The position numbers were made by a program, and so were the translations under genes. A stretch of 13,352 nucleotides of DNA from Euryarchaeota archaeon UBA53 (GTDB taxonomy: Archaea > Thermoplasmatota > Poseidoniia > Poseidoniales > Poseidoniaceae), in assembly GCA_002507425.1 (NCBI GenBank), contig DAZU01000052.1, positions 1,838-15,189 of the forward strand. The letters run 5' to 3'. Position 1 is the stretch's first letter. Each line of letters begins with the position of its first letter. Below the pieces are notes generated by a model. The model worked only from the letters and a program-made list of their open reading frames with translations. It had not been told where the DNA came from and searched no databases. Positions 7,395 through 13,352 of the stretch are shown here, piece by piece.

Positions 7395-8651
7395 CTACCA
7401 CCTCTTCCAAGTCATACTAGAGGTATCCCACCAGTCTAGGTTTCCGTCCTCGTGCTTTCTCCAAAGTATTCCCGACTCATCCAAATGAGTAGGCAGCCCC
7501 TCAGAATCCGGCTCGCTATCTATGGCTAGAGTTCCAAATCCAACTTCATCATCAATTGGGCTGCGAACCATCAATAAGAAAACCGCTAAACCAAGAACAA
7601 AGGATAACACCAGAATCCCCCAGATACCAGAGTTAGACGTTTCTGTTTCTTCACCTCTAGATAAGACTGGGGGCTGCTCGTCTGAAACACTGGGATTTTG
7701 GGACGGTGTTCTAATTAACATTTCACCATCCGTCGTTCTTATCTCCTCATCGTTTGTCACAGTCAGAAGAATCTTGTAAACTCCTGAGTTCCACATTGAA
7801 CAATCGATAATGCTTGTATTTCCTACTAACCCAACCGCAGGGGTAATTTCCCAATTTTTCAAATAATTTTGATGGTTTTCTGAACCCACTGCTTGGTGTT
7901 CAATAGTGCAAGGACTTCCAACTTCTTGGTTACTGCCAGTAATCGATATCGTGAAAGATGGTGGTGGCTTGTTGACTATTGTAAATTGTAGAGAATCGGA
8001 AGTAATTTGTCCCAACCCATTCTGATAAGTCTCTACCACATTATATTCTCCAGCCGGCCAGTTGCTGCAGTCTAGGACATCCTCTGTGTCCAAAACTATG
8101 AACGGAGTACCCGTTACAGACCTAGTTCCTGAATATCCCCATCTAGGACCTGTCTCATCAACAAAGTCGCGTCGAATCTCACAAAAATCTCCAGTTTGCA
8201 TTGTTTGGGAACCTGCCAATGTAAGCTCAACGTTAGGAATTGCTAATGCAGGGCTCAAATCAAAGATACCTATGTCAATAGATCTTAGTAGTCTACCCTC
8301 TACATCACTTATTTCAAGCGTTAATTCATGTTCTCCCGTTGACCATGAATCGTATGTTAATGATGCATTTGCCTGATCTTCAAAAGAAATCAACATCTCT
8401 TCATATACCGTAAAACCAGAATGTTCGCCAATTAAGTTTAGCCGCAAATCAGTCTGCCCATTTGTTGAATTTAGAACAATGACTACTCTGATTGAATCAG
8501 TAACTCCATCTTGATTTTTATCTAAACTGTCATCGCGTATGGCAACAATGTTGAGACCCGCCTCTGTAAAGCCATCAGATTCTTCTTCTGCCACAACGCA
8601 GGTGGTTAATGGTATGCACAATAGTAAACCTAAAACAAACCATTCACGCAT
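7395..8651 (-). CDS. Single-pass surface protein with two Cys-paired beta domains and a Trp-rich cytoplasmic tail
   Basis: 418 residues, no named family recognised. Signal peptide at about 1-21 (REWFVLGLLLCIPLTTCVVA). A calcium-loop-like DKNQDGVTD lies at 44-52. Two similar domains follow (about 140-227 and 232-315). Each has a Gly-x-x-Cys start (C157, C248) and a second Cys in DCS-x-W-x-(A/S)-G-x-Y (C195, C284), so one disulfide per Ig-like sandwich is likely. After a Ser/Pro/Glu linker comes a membrane helix (about 342-362), then an acidic tail ending in a compact aromatic module with W397, W407, W408, W415 and W418. The start ATG at 8651 lies inside the end of the upstream gene (8-base overlap) and has GGAGG 9 bases before it. 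Probable role: partner or sensor of the upstream TSP3 protein, coupling outside binding to the cytoplasm; this is inference. Confidence 0.85.
   Translation of the reverse strand: MREWFVLGLLLCIPLTTCVVAEEESDGFTEAGLNIVAIRDDSLDKNQDGVTDSIRVVIVLNSTNGQTDLRLNLIGEHSGFTVYEEMLISFEDQANASLTYDSWSTGEHELTLEISDVEGRLLRSIDIGIFDLSPALAIPNVELTLAGSQTMQTGDFCEIRRDFVDETGPRWGYSGTRSVTGTPFIVLDTEDVLDCSNWPAGEYNVVETYQNGLGQITSDSLQFTIVNKPPPSFTISITGSNQEVGSPCTIEHQAVGSENHQNYLKNWEITPAVGLVGNTSIIDCSMWNSGVYKILLTVTNDEEIRTTDGEMLIRTPSQNPSVSDEQPPVLSRGEETETSNSGIWGILVLSFVLGLAVFLLMVRSPIDDEVGFGTLAIDSEPDSEGLPTHLDESGILWRKHEDGNLDWWDTSSMTWKRW
7399..7404 (-). promoter_or_regulatory. Shine-Dalgarno that selects the TTG start of the DUF4105 gene
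   Basis: The minus strand reads GAGGTG, matching the archaeal 16S tail complement GGAGGTGAT, 5 bases before the TTG at 7393. It lies within the last codons of the preceding gene, which suggests translational coupling. The later ATG at 7366 would be 32 bases away. Confidence 0.7.
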
Positions 8652-11100
8652 CCATATCTCCCTCCTTTATTGGTATGAGGTCTTTCTCCAAAGAAGCCAC
8701 GGATTTGCGTGAACGGACTATTAAGGCCAAACCAGATGATAGCAACATTACTAACCCAACTGTGAGGTATGATAGCCAGCTTGACGCAGGGCTCTCACCC
8801 ATCATTGATACTGCTGCGTTCCACTCCCCATATTCGTCTGACCAACCATCGCCATCCGAATCAACACAACCCTGAATGTCTTTCGTGGAGGTCCCGAAAA
8901 TATCTGGACAATCGTCTCTGCGAGCGCCCATTGAAACATCACCAAAACCATCCTCATCAGTATCTTGCCATTGTAATTTGTCAGTAGGGAATGCATCAGC
9001 CTGACCCCAAGGAGATGCTAACCAACTTTGGCTGGGATCGGACCACCCATCGCCGTCGGAATCTCTACATCCCAGTCTATCGAAAAACGATTGACCACGT
9101 TCATTTGGACAGGCATCTCCTTCGTGACCATCAGGATTATCTCCGAATCCATCGCCATCTAGGTCCTTCCACTGAGTTGGCTCGTGAGGGAATTTATCAC
9201 CTTGATCGGACCAGCCATCTCCGTCTGTATCATGGCACCCCCAACGATCTCCACCTAATGTGGGACCTACGGATGTTCCCGGTGTATTAGGACAAACATC
9301 TGCGGTGGTTCCTCTAGGATTATCTCCCCTGCCGTCGCCATCAATATCATGCCATTGAGTCTCATCCTCTGGCCAAGCGTCCGCAGTTCCTCCGGGACTT
9401 GCTAACCAGTGAGTTGTAGGATTTGACCACCCATCGCCATCTGTATCTGGACAGCCCCACCGGTCCATCGCTGAATTTCCTTCAGTCGCTACGCAGCCAT
9501 CGCCTCTCCAAGCTTCACGCCAAGTTTCACCATCGAAATATTCGAGATTGTCCCCGTAACCATCATCATCAGTGTCATGCCACTGAGTTTCATCATCAGG
9601 GAATGCATCAGCAAATCCGTCCGGATGAGAAATCCACCAATCATCTGAATTCGAGTACCCATCTTGGTCGGAGTCAAGACACCCGAATCTATCTGCCCAA
9701 CTAATCCAGCCGCTTTCAACTTCTTCAATGGTGCTCAAAGGACAAACATCTCCTTCGAATCCTAGTAAATTATCGCCATACCCATCGCCATCTGTGTCTC
9801 TATACTGGCTAGGAATAAGTGGGAAATCGTCTACTTGCGAAGCACCATATGATTGGTTATCACCCCATCCATCCCCGTCTGTATCCAGCCATTGTGTTGG
9901 ATTATCTGGGAAATCATCTATCTGAAGAGCTCCCTCAGACTGATTATCACCCCAACCGTCTCTATCTCTGTCTGACCACTGTGTTGGGTTTTCAGGGAAA
10001 GCATCTGCACCATCATTTGCAGACCAATTTAAATCTGGATTAGACCAACCATCATTATCCGTATCAGGACAACCATATCGGTCTTCAACTGAATTCCCCG
10101 TGATGAAAGGACAAGCATCGGGGTAACTTGCATTTGAGTACCACATACCTATCGACCAATTCATTCTGGTATCATTCCAACTTCCATCTGCCCAATTATC
10201 GCCAAATCCGTCTTCATCAGTATCATTCCACTGACTTTCTACAAACGGGAAAGCATCTGCCGTTCCGGTTGGGTGAGCAAACCAAGGTTCAATCCCGTCA
10301 AGACCCCCAGGATCTGCATCTGACCATGAATCTCCGTCTGAATCCAAACAGCCAAACCTGTCTGAGGTTGAATAGCCTCTCCTGTAGGGGCAGTGATCTG
10401 GCTCAAATCCATCGATGTTATCACCAAACCCATCATTATCTGAATCTAACCATTGTGTCGGTTCGTTTTGAAAAGCATCTGCTCCATTATTAGGACCCCA
10501 GGTGTCATCAGGATCTGACCAGCCATCTGAATCAGTATCCACACACCCCTGGCGGTCATTTGTTGATGTTCCAGCAGTAAAGTCACAATCATCCTCAGTA
10601 TCTTTGAAACCGTCTTCATCTGTATCCCTATCGTCTTGATTTATTGAAGGGGTTAGGGTGTAATCGAATCCATCATTGCACCAACTGTCCTTTCCTTTGA
10701 CCTTCGCATATACCCATTCACCTGTTGGCATAGTTTTACTCAGAGTTCCAGTAGGATTGTCATCTGTTAGAGCAAGTGATGCGATCTCGGCTCCGTTTGA
10801 ATCATGAATCGAGAAATCACCTTCCCATCCATCGCCCCAGATGCACACTAGAGATGGGTTGACCATCGTGCCAGAAAAACTGATTTCCACAATATCTCCC
10901 TTGTAGGCATAAAGCTTCCACCAATCGGTCTGGTCGGTGGGTGAGCAACCATCATCATAGCAAACGTAATCACTAGAAGATACTCCATTTGTAAGAACAT
11001 TTGCAGTTGAGGTGTCATTATCCGATTCCACTGTTGGTAAGAAGGTTAACAGAGTGATTGCGAGAAAACACGTTAGCCACTTCCCCCCTCGCATGTGCAT
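8644..11100 (-). CDS. Membrane-anchored TSP3-repeat surface protein with PPC-like N-terminal domain
   Basis: 818 residues. Signal peptide (about 1-26, MHMRGGKWL then a hydrophobic run). A beta domain (about 27-153, with TDWWKLYAYKGDIVEISF and a later GEWVYAKVKG) resembles the bacterial pre-peptidase C-terminal (PPC) fold. Eighteen Asp-rich TSP3-type loops follow (about 156-757), then a membrane helix (about 774-795), an RSRK stop-transfer and a 19-residue tail. Calcium binding by the loops is family knowledge; a rigid extended stalk is the expected shape. The first ATG at 11100 is used; an in-frame ATG at 11094 is equally possible. No Shine-Dalgarno is visible, so the gene may head its own leaderless transcript or be read through from the glycosyltransferase 60 bases upstream. 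Its stop overlaps the next start by 8 bases. Confidence 0.9.
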   Translation of the reverse strand: MHMRGGKWLTCFLAITLLTFLPTVESDNDTSTANVLTNGVSSSDYVCYDDGCSPTDQTDWWKLYAYKGDIVEISFSGTMVNPSLVCIWGDGWEGDFSIHDSNGAEIASLALTDDNPTGTLSKTMPTGEWVYAKVKGKDSWCNDGFDYTLTPSINQDDRDTDEDGFKDTEDDCDFTAGTSTNDRQGCVDTDSDGWSDPDDTWGPNNGADAFQNEPTQWLDSDNDGFGDNIDGFEPDHCPYRRGYSTSDRFGCLDSDGDSWSDADPGGLDGIEPWFAHPTGTADAFPFVESQWNDTDEDGFGDNWADGSWNDTRMNWSIGMWYSNASYPDACPFITGNSVEDRYGCPDTDNDGWSNPDLNWSANDGADAFPENPTQWSDRDRDGWGDNQSEGALQIDDFPDNPTQWLDTDGDGWGDNQSYGASQVDDFPLIPSQYRDTDGDGYGDNLLGFEGDVCPLSTIEEVESGWISWADRFGCLDSDQDGYSNSDDWWISHPDGFADAFPDDETQWHDTDDDGYGDNLEYFDGETWREAWRGDGCVATEGNSAMDRWGCPDTDGDGWSNPTTHWLASPGGTADAWPEDETQWHDIDGDGRGDNPRGTTADVCPNTPGTSVGPTLGGDRWGCHDTDGDGWSDQGDKFPHEPTQWKDLDGDGFGDNPDGHEGDACPNERGQSFFDRLGCRDSDGDGWSDPSQSWLASPWGQADAFPTDKLQWQDTDEDGFGDVSMGARRDDCPDIFGTSTKDIQGCVDSDGDGWSDEYGEWNAAVSMMGESPASSWLSYLTVGLVMLLSSGLALIVRSRKSVASLEKDLIPIKEGDMDA
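8661..8665 (-). promoter_or_regulatory. Strong Shine-Dalgarno for the 418-residue protein
   Basis: GGAGG (within GGAGGGAGAT) sits 9 bases before the ATG at 8651, inside codons for the last residues (KEGDMDA) of the 818-residue protein. The start codon overlaps that gene's stop region as ATGCGTGA, an arrangement typical of translational coupling. Confidence 0.75.
8830..10635 (-). repeat. TSP3-type composite repeat array (7 full units plus a partial one)
   Basis: The array repeats a long two-loop unit: a GC-x-D-x-D-x-DGWSD loop, a spacer ending in GADAFP, then (T/S)QW-x-D-x-D-x-DG-x-GDN, a spacer with D-x-CP, and G-x-S-x-x-DR leading to the next GC. Eighteen calcium loops are present, and the units differ in the lengths of the inserts between loops. 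Two consecutive units near residues 370-440 lack the CP/GC half and read only as QW loops with (D/V)DDFP. The same QW...GDN loop recurs in the giant protein at the left edge. Confidence 0.85.
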
Positions 11101-11133
11101 GCATGCAGGGAGTTAGTTTTCAAGACAGCGCCG

Positions 11134-11141
11134 GTAATAGT
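11134..11141 (-). promoter_or_regulatory. Possible TATA-like element in the 60-base gap before the 818-residue gene
   Basis: The minus strand reads ACTATTAC about 34 bases upstream of the ATG at 11100. The spacing would suit a nearly leaderless mRNA. The gap (11101-11160) holds no Shine-Dalgarno and no clear terminator, so a separate promoter is plausible but the sequence match is poor. Confidence 0.22.
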
Positions 11142-11160
11142 CTGAGCAAACTTGATATTT

Positions 11161-12438
11161 CTAGCGCTTTGAATGTGATTTCTCTATTGCCCTGTTGAAT
11201 ATTCGCTCATAATCTATCGCATTATGCTCGTAGGTAAATTTTGATAAAACTCGCTCACGACCAAGAAGTGCTTTGGCTGGTGTTTTGTCATCTGCCAACA
11301 TCTTATTTACACAATTTGCAAGTTCTCCAGGTTTTCCACGTTTGAACAATCCACCAACTGACTCATCCACCATTTCTGTTAAAGGTTCTTGGTCAACAGT
11401 CGCTACGGAGGTCCCACTAGCGAGGGATTCAAGAGGAATTAGGCCTTGACCTTCATAATATGAGGGATAAACAACAAGGTCAGCAGACCTAAAGTGTTGG
11501 GCTAATTCAGAAAATGACAAACTACTCTTGATGTAAACAGAATCTGATATTCCAAGTTTTACAGATTCTTTAAGAAGGCTCTTCTTCATATGCCCTCTAC
11601 CAACTATCACTAATTTTACACCCGGATTTTGTTTAATTATGTCTGGCAAAGCTCTCAATAAGGTCATGTAACCTTTGCGAGCGACTAAACGGCCTACAGC
11701 TAGCAACATTGGAGTTTTTGTACTAAAAGAATAAGAAAGTGCATCTTCGTCATCACAGCCATAATCAGATCTTATTCTTTCATGTTCAAGTTGCTCAGCC
11801 TCATTATCGTTATTCGGTGGGCGGAATACTTTGTGATCACAGCCCCACAACACCACTTCGCAATCAAAATTTTCATCAGGGTCATACCACTTCTTGAACT
11901 CACTTAAGGTAGATTGTGAGTTTGCGACACAAATACTGGAATTGGTTATGCCTGCTCGTTCATACCTTGAGTAATACTTAGCAGTCATTGAAATCGCTAA
12001 ATCGTTGGGGTTTCGCCAAGTTGCTGATTCGCCAGCGGCAGCCGCTCTTTTTACGCCCTCCCTCTCACCAATCCAAGAGCCATGTAAACATGACACTACG
12101 GGAGCTATTTTCTTTTCAAGATTTGAAAATTCTTTTGCTTTCCATGACACTAACGGAAGATGAGCGTTAATGATGTCTATCGGTTTTCTCTTGTTTAGAT
12201 TATACAATGCACGTATGGCATGTTTCCCGTATGATCTAGTGAACGCCATTGGAATTTTAGCCCAATTAACAGATATGACTTCGACCCCCTCTTGAGAGGG
12301 AACTTTGGATGTATGTGACCGTGTTATTATTGTCACCTCGTGACCTAAATCAACCATATGTCCAGCGAGATGAAAAACCACTGAACCTATTCCTCCCCAC
12401 CTAGGAGGATATTCGCCTGACACTATCGCAATATGCAT
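11161..12438 (-). CDS. GT4-family (GT-B fold) glycosyltransferase
   Basis: 425 residues from the ATG at 12438. It should transfer a sugar from a nucleotide-sugar donor, with retention of configuration, to a lipid-linked glycan or similar acceptor at the inner face of the membrane. The N-terminal half opens with MHIAIVSGEYPPRWGG, the acceptor-side Rossmann start, with the GGIGS loop at 15-19. The C-terminal half has LLAVGRLVARKG (245-256), KLVIVGRG, and the donor-site EX7E pattern in YEGQGLIPLESLASG (E329, E337). An in-frame ATG at 12516 would add 26 residues unlike the family, so I reject it. A TATA-like TTATTTATTC lies about 33 bases upstream and there is no Shine-Dalgarno. It is divergent from the GT2 gene. 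Acceptor and sugar cannot be told from sequence; surface-protein N-glycan or polysaccharide assembly fits the context. Confidence 0.88.
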   Translation of the reverse strand: MHIAIVSGEYPPRWGGIGSVVFHLAGHMVDLGHEVTIITRSHTSKVPSQEGVEVISVNWAKIPMAFTRSYGKHAIRALYNLNKRKPIDIINAHLPLVSWKAKEFSNLEKKIAPVVSCLHGSWIGEREGVKRAAAAGESATWRNPNDLAISMTAKYYSRYERAGITNSSICVANSQSTLSEFKKWYDPDENFDCEVVLWGCDHKVFRPPNNDNEAEQLEHERIRSDYGCDDEDALSYSFSTKTPMLLAVGRLVARKGYMTLLRALPDIIKQNPGVKLVIVGRGHMKKSLLKESVKLGISDSVYIKSSLSFSELAQHFRSADLVVYPSYYEGQGLIPLESLASGTSVATVDQEPLTEMVDESVGGLFKRGKPGELANCVNKMLADDKTPAKALLGRERVLSKFTYEHNAIDYERIFNRAIEKSHSKR

Positions 12439-12465
12439 GTCGAACGCGCCTACGAGACCATGATA

Positions 12466-12476
12466 GAATAAATAAT
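12466..12476 (-). promoter_or_regulatory. TATA-box-like element between the divergent glycosyltransferase genes
   Basis: gaataaataat on the plus strand (ATTATTTATTC on the minus) is the most A/T-rich run of the 83-base spacer 12439-12521. Its centre is about 33 bases before the GT4 ATG, giving an expected leader of under ten bases. It lies about 50 bases before the GT2 ATG, so it could serve that gene only with a leader of roughly 25 bases. Confidence 0.45.
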
Positions 12477-12521
12477 CCAATGGATAGGTGCCTTCAAAAC
12501 CGATTCTTGAATGCAACTAAC

Positions 12522-13295
12522 ATGTCGGACAAGTTACCGGTCTCTGTTACAATAATCCTCCCCACTAGGAATGAGGAAGAGGCTTTGGGCCCAACCGTCG
12601 ATTCCATACCAAAAGATTGGTGTGAAGAATTGGAAATAATGATTGTAGATGGAAACTCTACTGATAGAACGAGAGAAATTGCTCTTGAGAAAGGTGTGAG
12701 AGTCCATCTCGAACCAAGAAAAGGTTATGGTAGGGCTTATAGGACCGGCTTCGTAGTTGCGAAAGGAGACATTATTGTAACCATGGATGCTGATTGTACC
12801 TACCCTGCTGAAGTAGTTCCAGATCTTGTCAAAAAGTTAGTCGAAGAAGACTTAGATTTCATTACCTGCGATAGATTGACATTGGCTGAAGAAGGCTCCA
12901 TGTCCGGCCTGCATGGTTTTGGTAATTGGATGCTATCGTTCAATGCGAGGCTTGCATTTGGATATGGAATTAAAGACTCGCAATCAGGAATGTGGGTTTT
13001 TCGTAAATCGATTTTTGAAAATGAAAAGATGCGCCCAACAAATGATGGGATGCCTTTATCCGAGGAAATGAAAATACTTGCAAGAAGAGTTCTAGGGAAG
13101 AAAAAGGCCATAGAAATCTCTGTCCCGTATAGACCAAGAGTTGGAGAGGCTGAGATTCATACATGGGGTGACGGCTGGAAGAATCTGAAATTTATCTGGG
13201 CTAAGAGACTGGGACTTAACCGAACTCGGACCGAATGGGGCCCATTAGATGACAACCCTGATTCGCTTAATGGCGATGTTCCTGAACAGAAATAA
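12522..13295 (+). CDS. GT2-family glycosyltransferase, dolichyl-phosphate sugar synthase-like
   Basis: 257 residues. A GT-A fold enzyme with the DPM1/DPG-synthase look: VTIILPTRNEEEALG (9-23), IVDGNSTDRT (41-50), RKGYGRAYRTGF (66-77), VTMDADCTYP (86-95; the D-x-D metal site is D89/D91), DSQSGMWVFRK (152-162), SEEMKI (180-185) and YRPRVGEAEIHTWGDGWKN (203-221). The expected reaction is transfer of a sugar from UDP or GDP to polyprenyl (dolichyl) phosphate at the cytosolic membrane face, which would supply lipid-linked sugar for glycan assembly. It has no C-terminal membrane helices, so it would be peripheral. I chose the ATG at 12522; the ATG at 12480 adds 14 residues foreign to the family. 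No Shine-Dalgarno precedes it. It is divergent from the GT4 gene, suggesting one glycan pathway. Confidence 0.88.
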   Translation: MSDKLPVSVTIILPTRNEEEALGPTVDSIPKDWCEELEIMIVDGNSTDRTREIALEKGVRVHLEPRKGYGRAYRTGFVVAKGDIIVTMDADCTYPAEVVPDLVKKLVEEDLDFITCDRLTLAEEGSMSGLHGFGNWMLSFNARLAFGYGIKDSQSGMWVFRKSIFENEKMRPTNDGMPLSEEMKILARRVLGKKKAIEISVPYRPRVGEAEIHTWGDGWKNLKFIWAKRLGLNRTRTEWGPLDDNPDSLNGDVPEQK

Positions 13296-13352
13296 TCACA
13301 ACAATTCGGACTCATCAGTCGAGTGTGATTCATCTTCGATTGAATCTTCGTC
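13296..13352 (-). CDS. C-terminal end of an unidentified gene with an acidic tail (partial)
   Basis: The minus strand is open from the right edge (13352) to a TGA at 13296-13298 and encodes DEDSIEDESHSTDESELL before the stop. The composition (Asp, Glu, Ser, no hydrophobic core) suits a disordered acidic C-terminus. The frame ends exactly at the base after the GT2 stop codon, as expected for tightly packed convergent genes. With only 18 residues visible this could be chance; no function can be given. Confidence 0.45.
   Translation of the reverse strand, partial: DEDSIEDESHSTDESELL

Noticed and set aside
8590..8625. Possible lipobox (LTTC) at residue 18 of the 418-residue protein
   Set aside because: The residue before the Cys is Thr instead of Gly, Ala or Ser, and the protein already has a C-terminal membrane helix, so an ordinary signal peptide is more likely.
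10128..10493. Plus-strand frames of about 100-120 codons across 8991-10493
   Set aside because: They are the same artefact over the repeats of the 818-residue gene, where the minus-strand frame is intact and domain-rich.
8830..10635. Regularly spaced short DNA repeats that could suggest a CRISPR array
   Set aside because: The repeats are degenerate, vary at third codon positions, have uneven spacing and sit inside one intact reading frame encoding calcium loops.
12439..12516. Longer N-terminus for the GT4 protein (ATG at 12516) and for the GT2 protein (ATG at 12480)
   Set aside because: The added residues do not resemble either family, and both extensions would overlap each other and the TATA-like promoter; family-typical starts lie at 12438 and 12522.

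Overview
The window looks like a piece of a marine planktonic archaeal genome, most probably Marine Group II / Poseidoniales (Euryarchaeota-related). This is inferred from style, because there is no rRNA or tRNA. The signs are very large secreted proteins built of thrombospondin type 3 (TSP3) and FG-GAP calcium-binding repeats, each ending in one membrane helix and a short cytoplasmic tail; tightly packed genes; Shine-Dalgarno (SD) sites on the internal operon genes but none at the likely first genes; and archaeal-type lipid-linked-sugar glycosyltransferases. No mobile element, CRISPR array or RNA gene is visible. No gene-free stretch exceeds about 125 bases.

Left part (1-5855, minus strand): one giant reading frame runs off the left edge. 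It is open for at least 1951 codons. In order it encodes a signal peptide, a propeller-like region, seven evenly spaced FG-GAP calcium loops (the number in an integrin alpha head), a sequon-rich second beta region, twenty TSP3-type calcium loops, a membrane helix, and an Asp/Glu-rich cytoplasmic tail cut by the window edge. A 124-base divergent spacer holding a GC-rich hairpin separates it from a thiamine pyrophosphokinase gene (5980-6558, plus).

Middle part (6533-11100, minus strand): three tightly coupled genes. From upstream to downstream these are an 818-residue membrane-anchored TSP3-repeat protein, a 418-residue membrane protein with two Cys-paired beta domains and a Trp-rich cytoplasmic tail, and a 286-residue membrane-tethered DUF4105 (Lnb N-terminal domain) protein with a putative His/Cys thiol-hydrolase site. 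The coding frames overlap by 8 bases and then lie 1 base apart, each with a good SD, so the three are probably made together. My best candidate for an undescribed system is this cassette: a large calcium-dependent surface protein, a companion receptor-like protein and a candidate processing enzyme.

Right part (11161-13352): a GT4 glycosyltransferase (minus, 60 bases upstream of the cassette and possibly part of the same transcript) is divergent from a GT2 polyprenyl-phosphate-type glycosyltransferase (plus) across an 83-base promoter region. The last 57 bases read, on the minus strand, as the acidic C-terminus of another gene that abuts the GT2 stop codon. Taken together the window is a cell-surface locus: giant calcium-binding surface proteins next to enzymes that could make the glycans attached to them, with one vitamin-cofactor gene in between.
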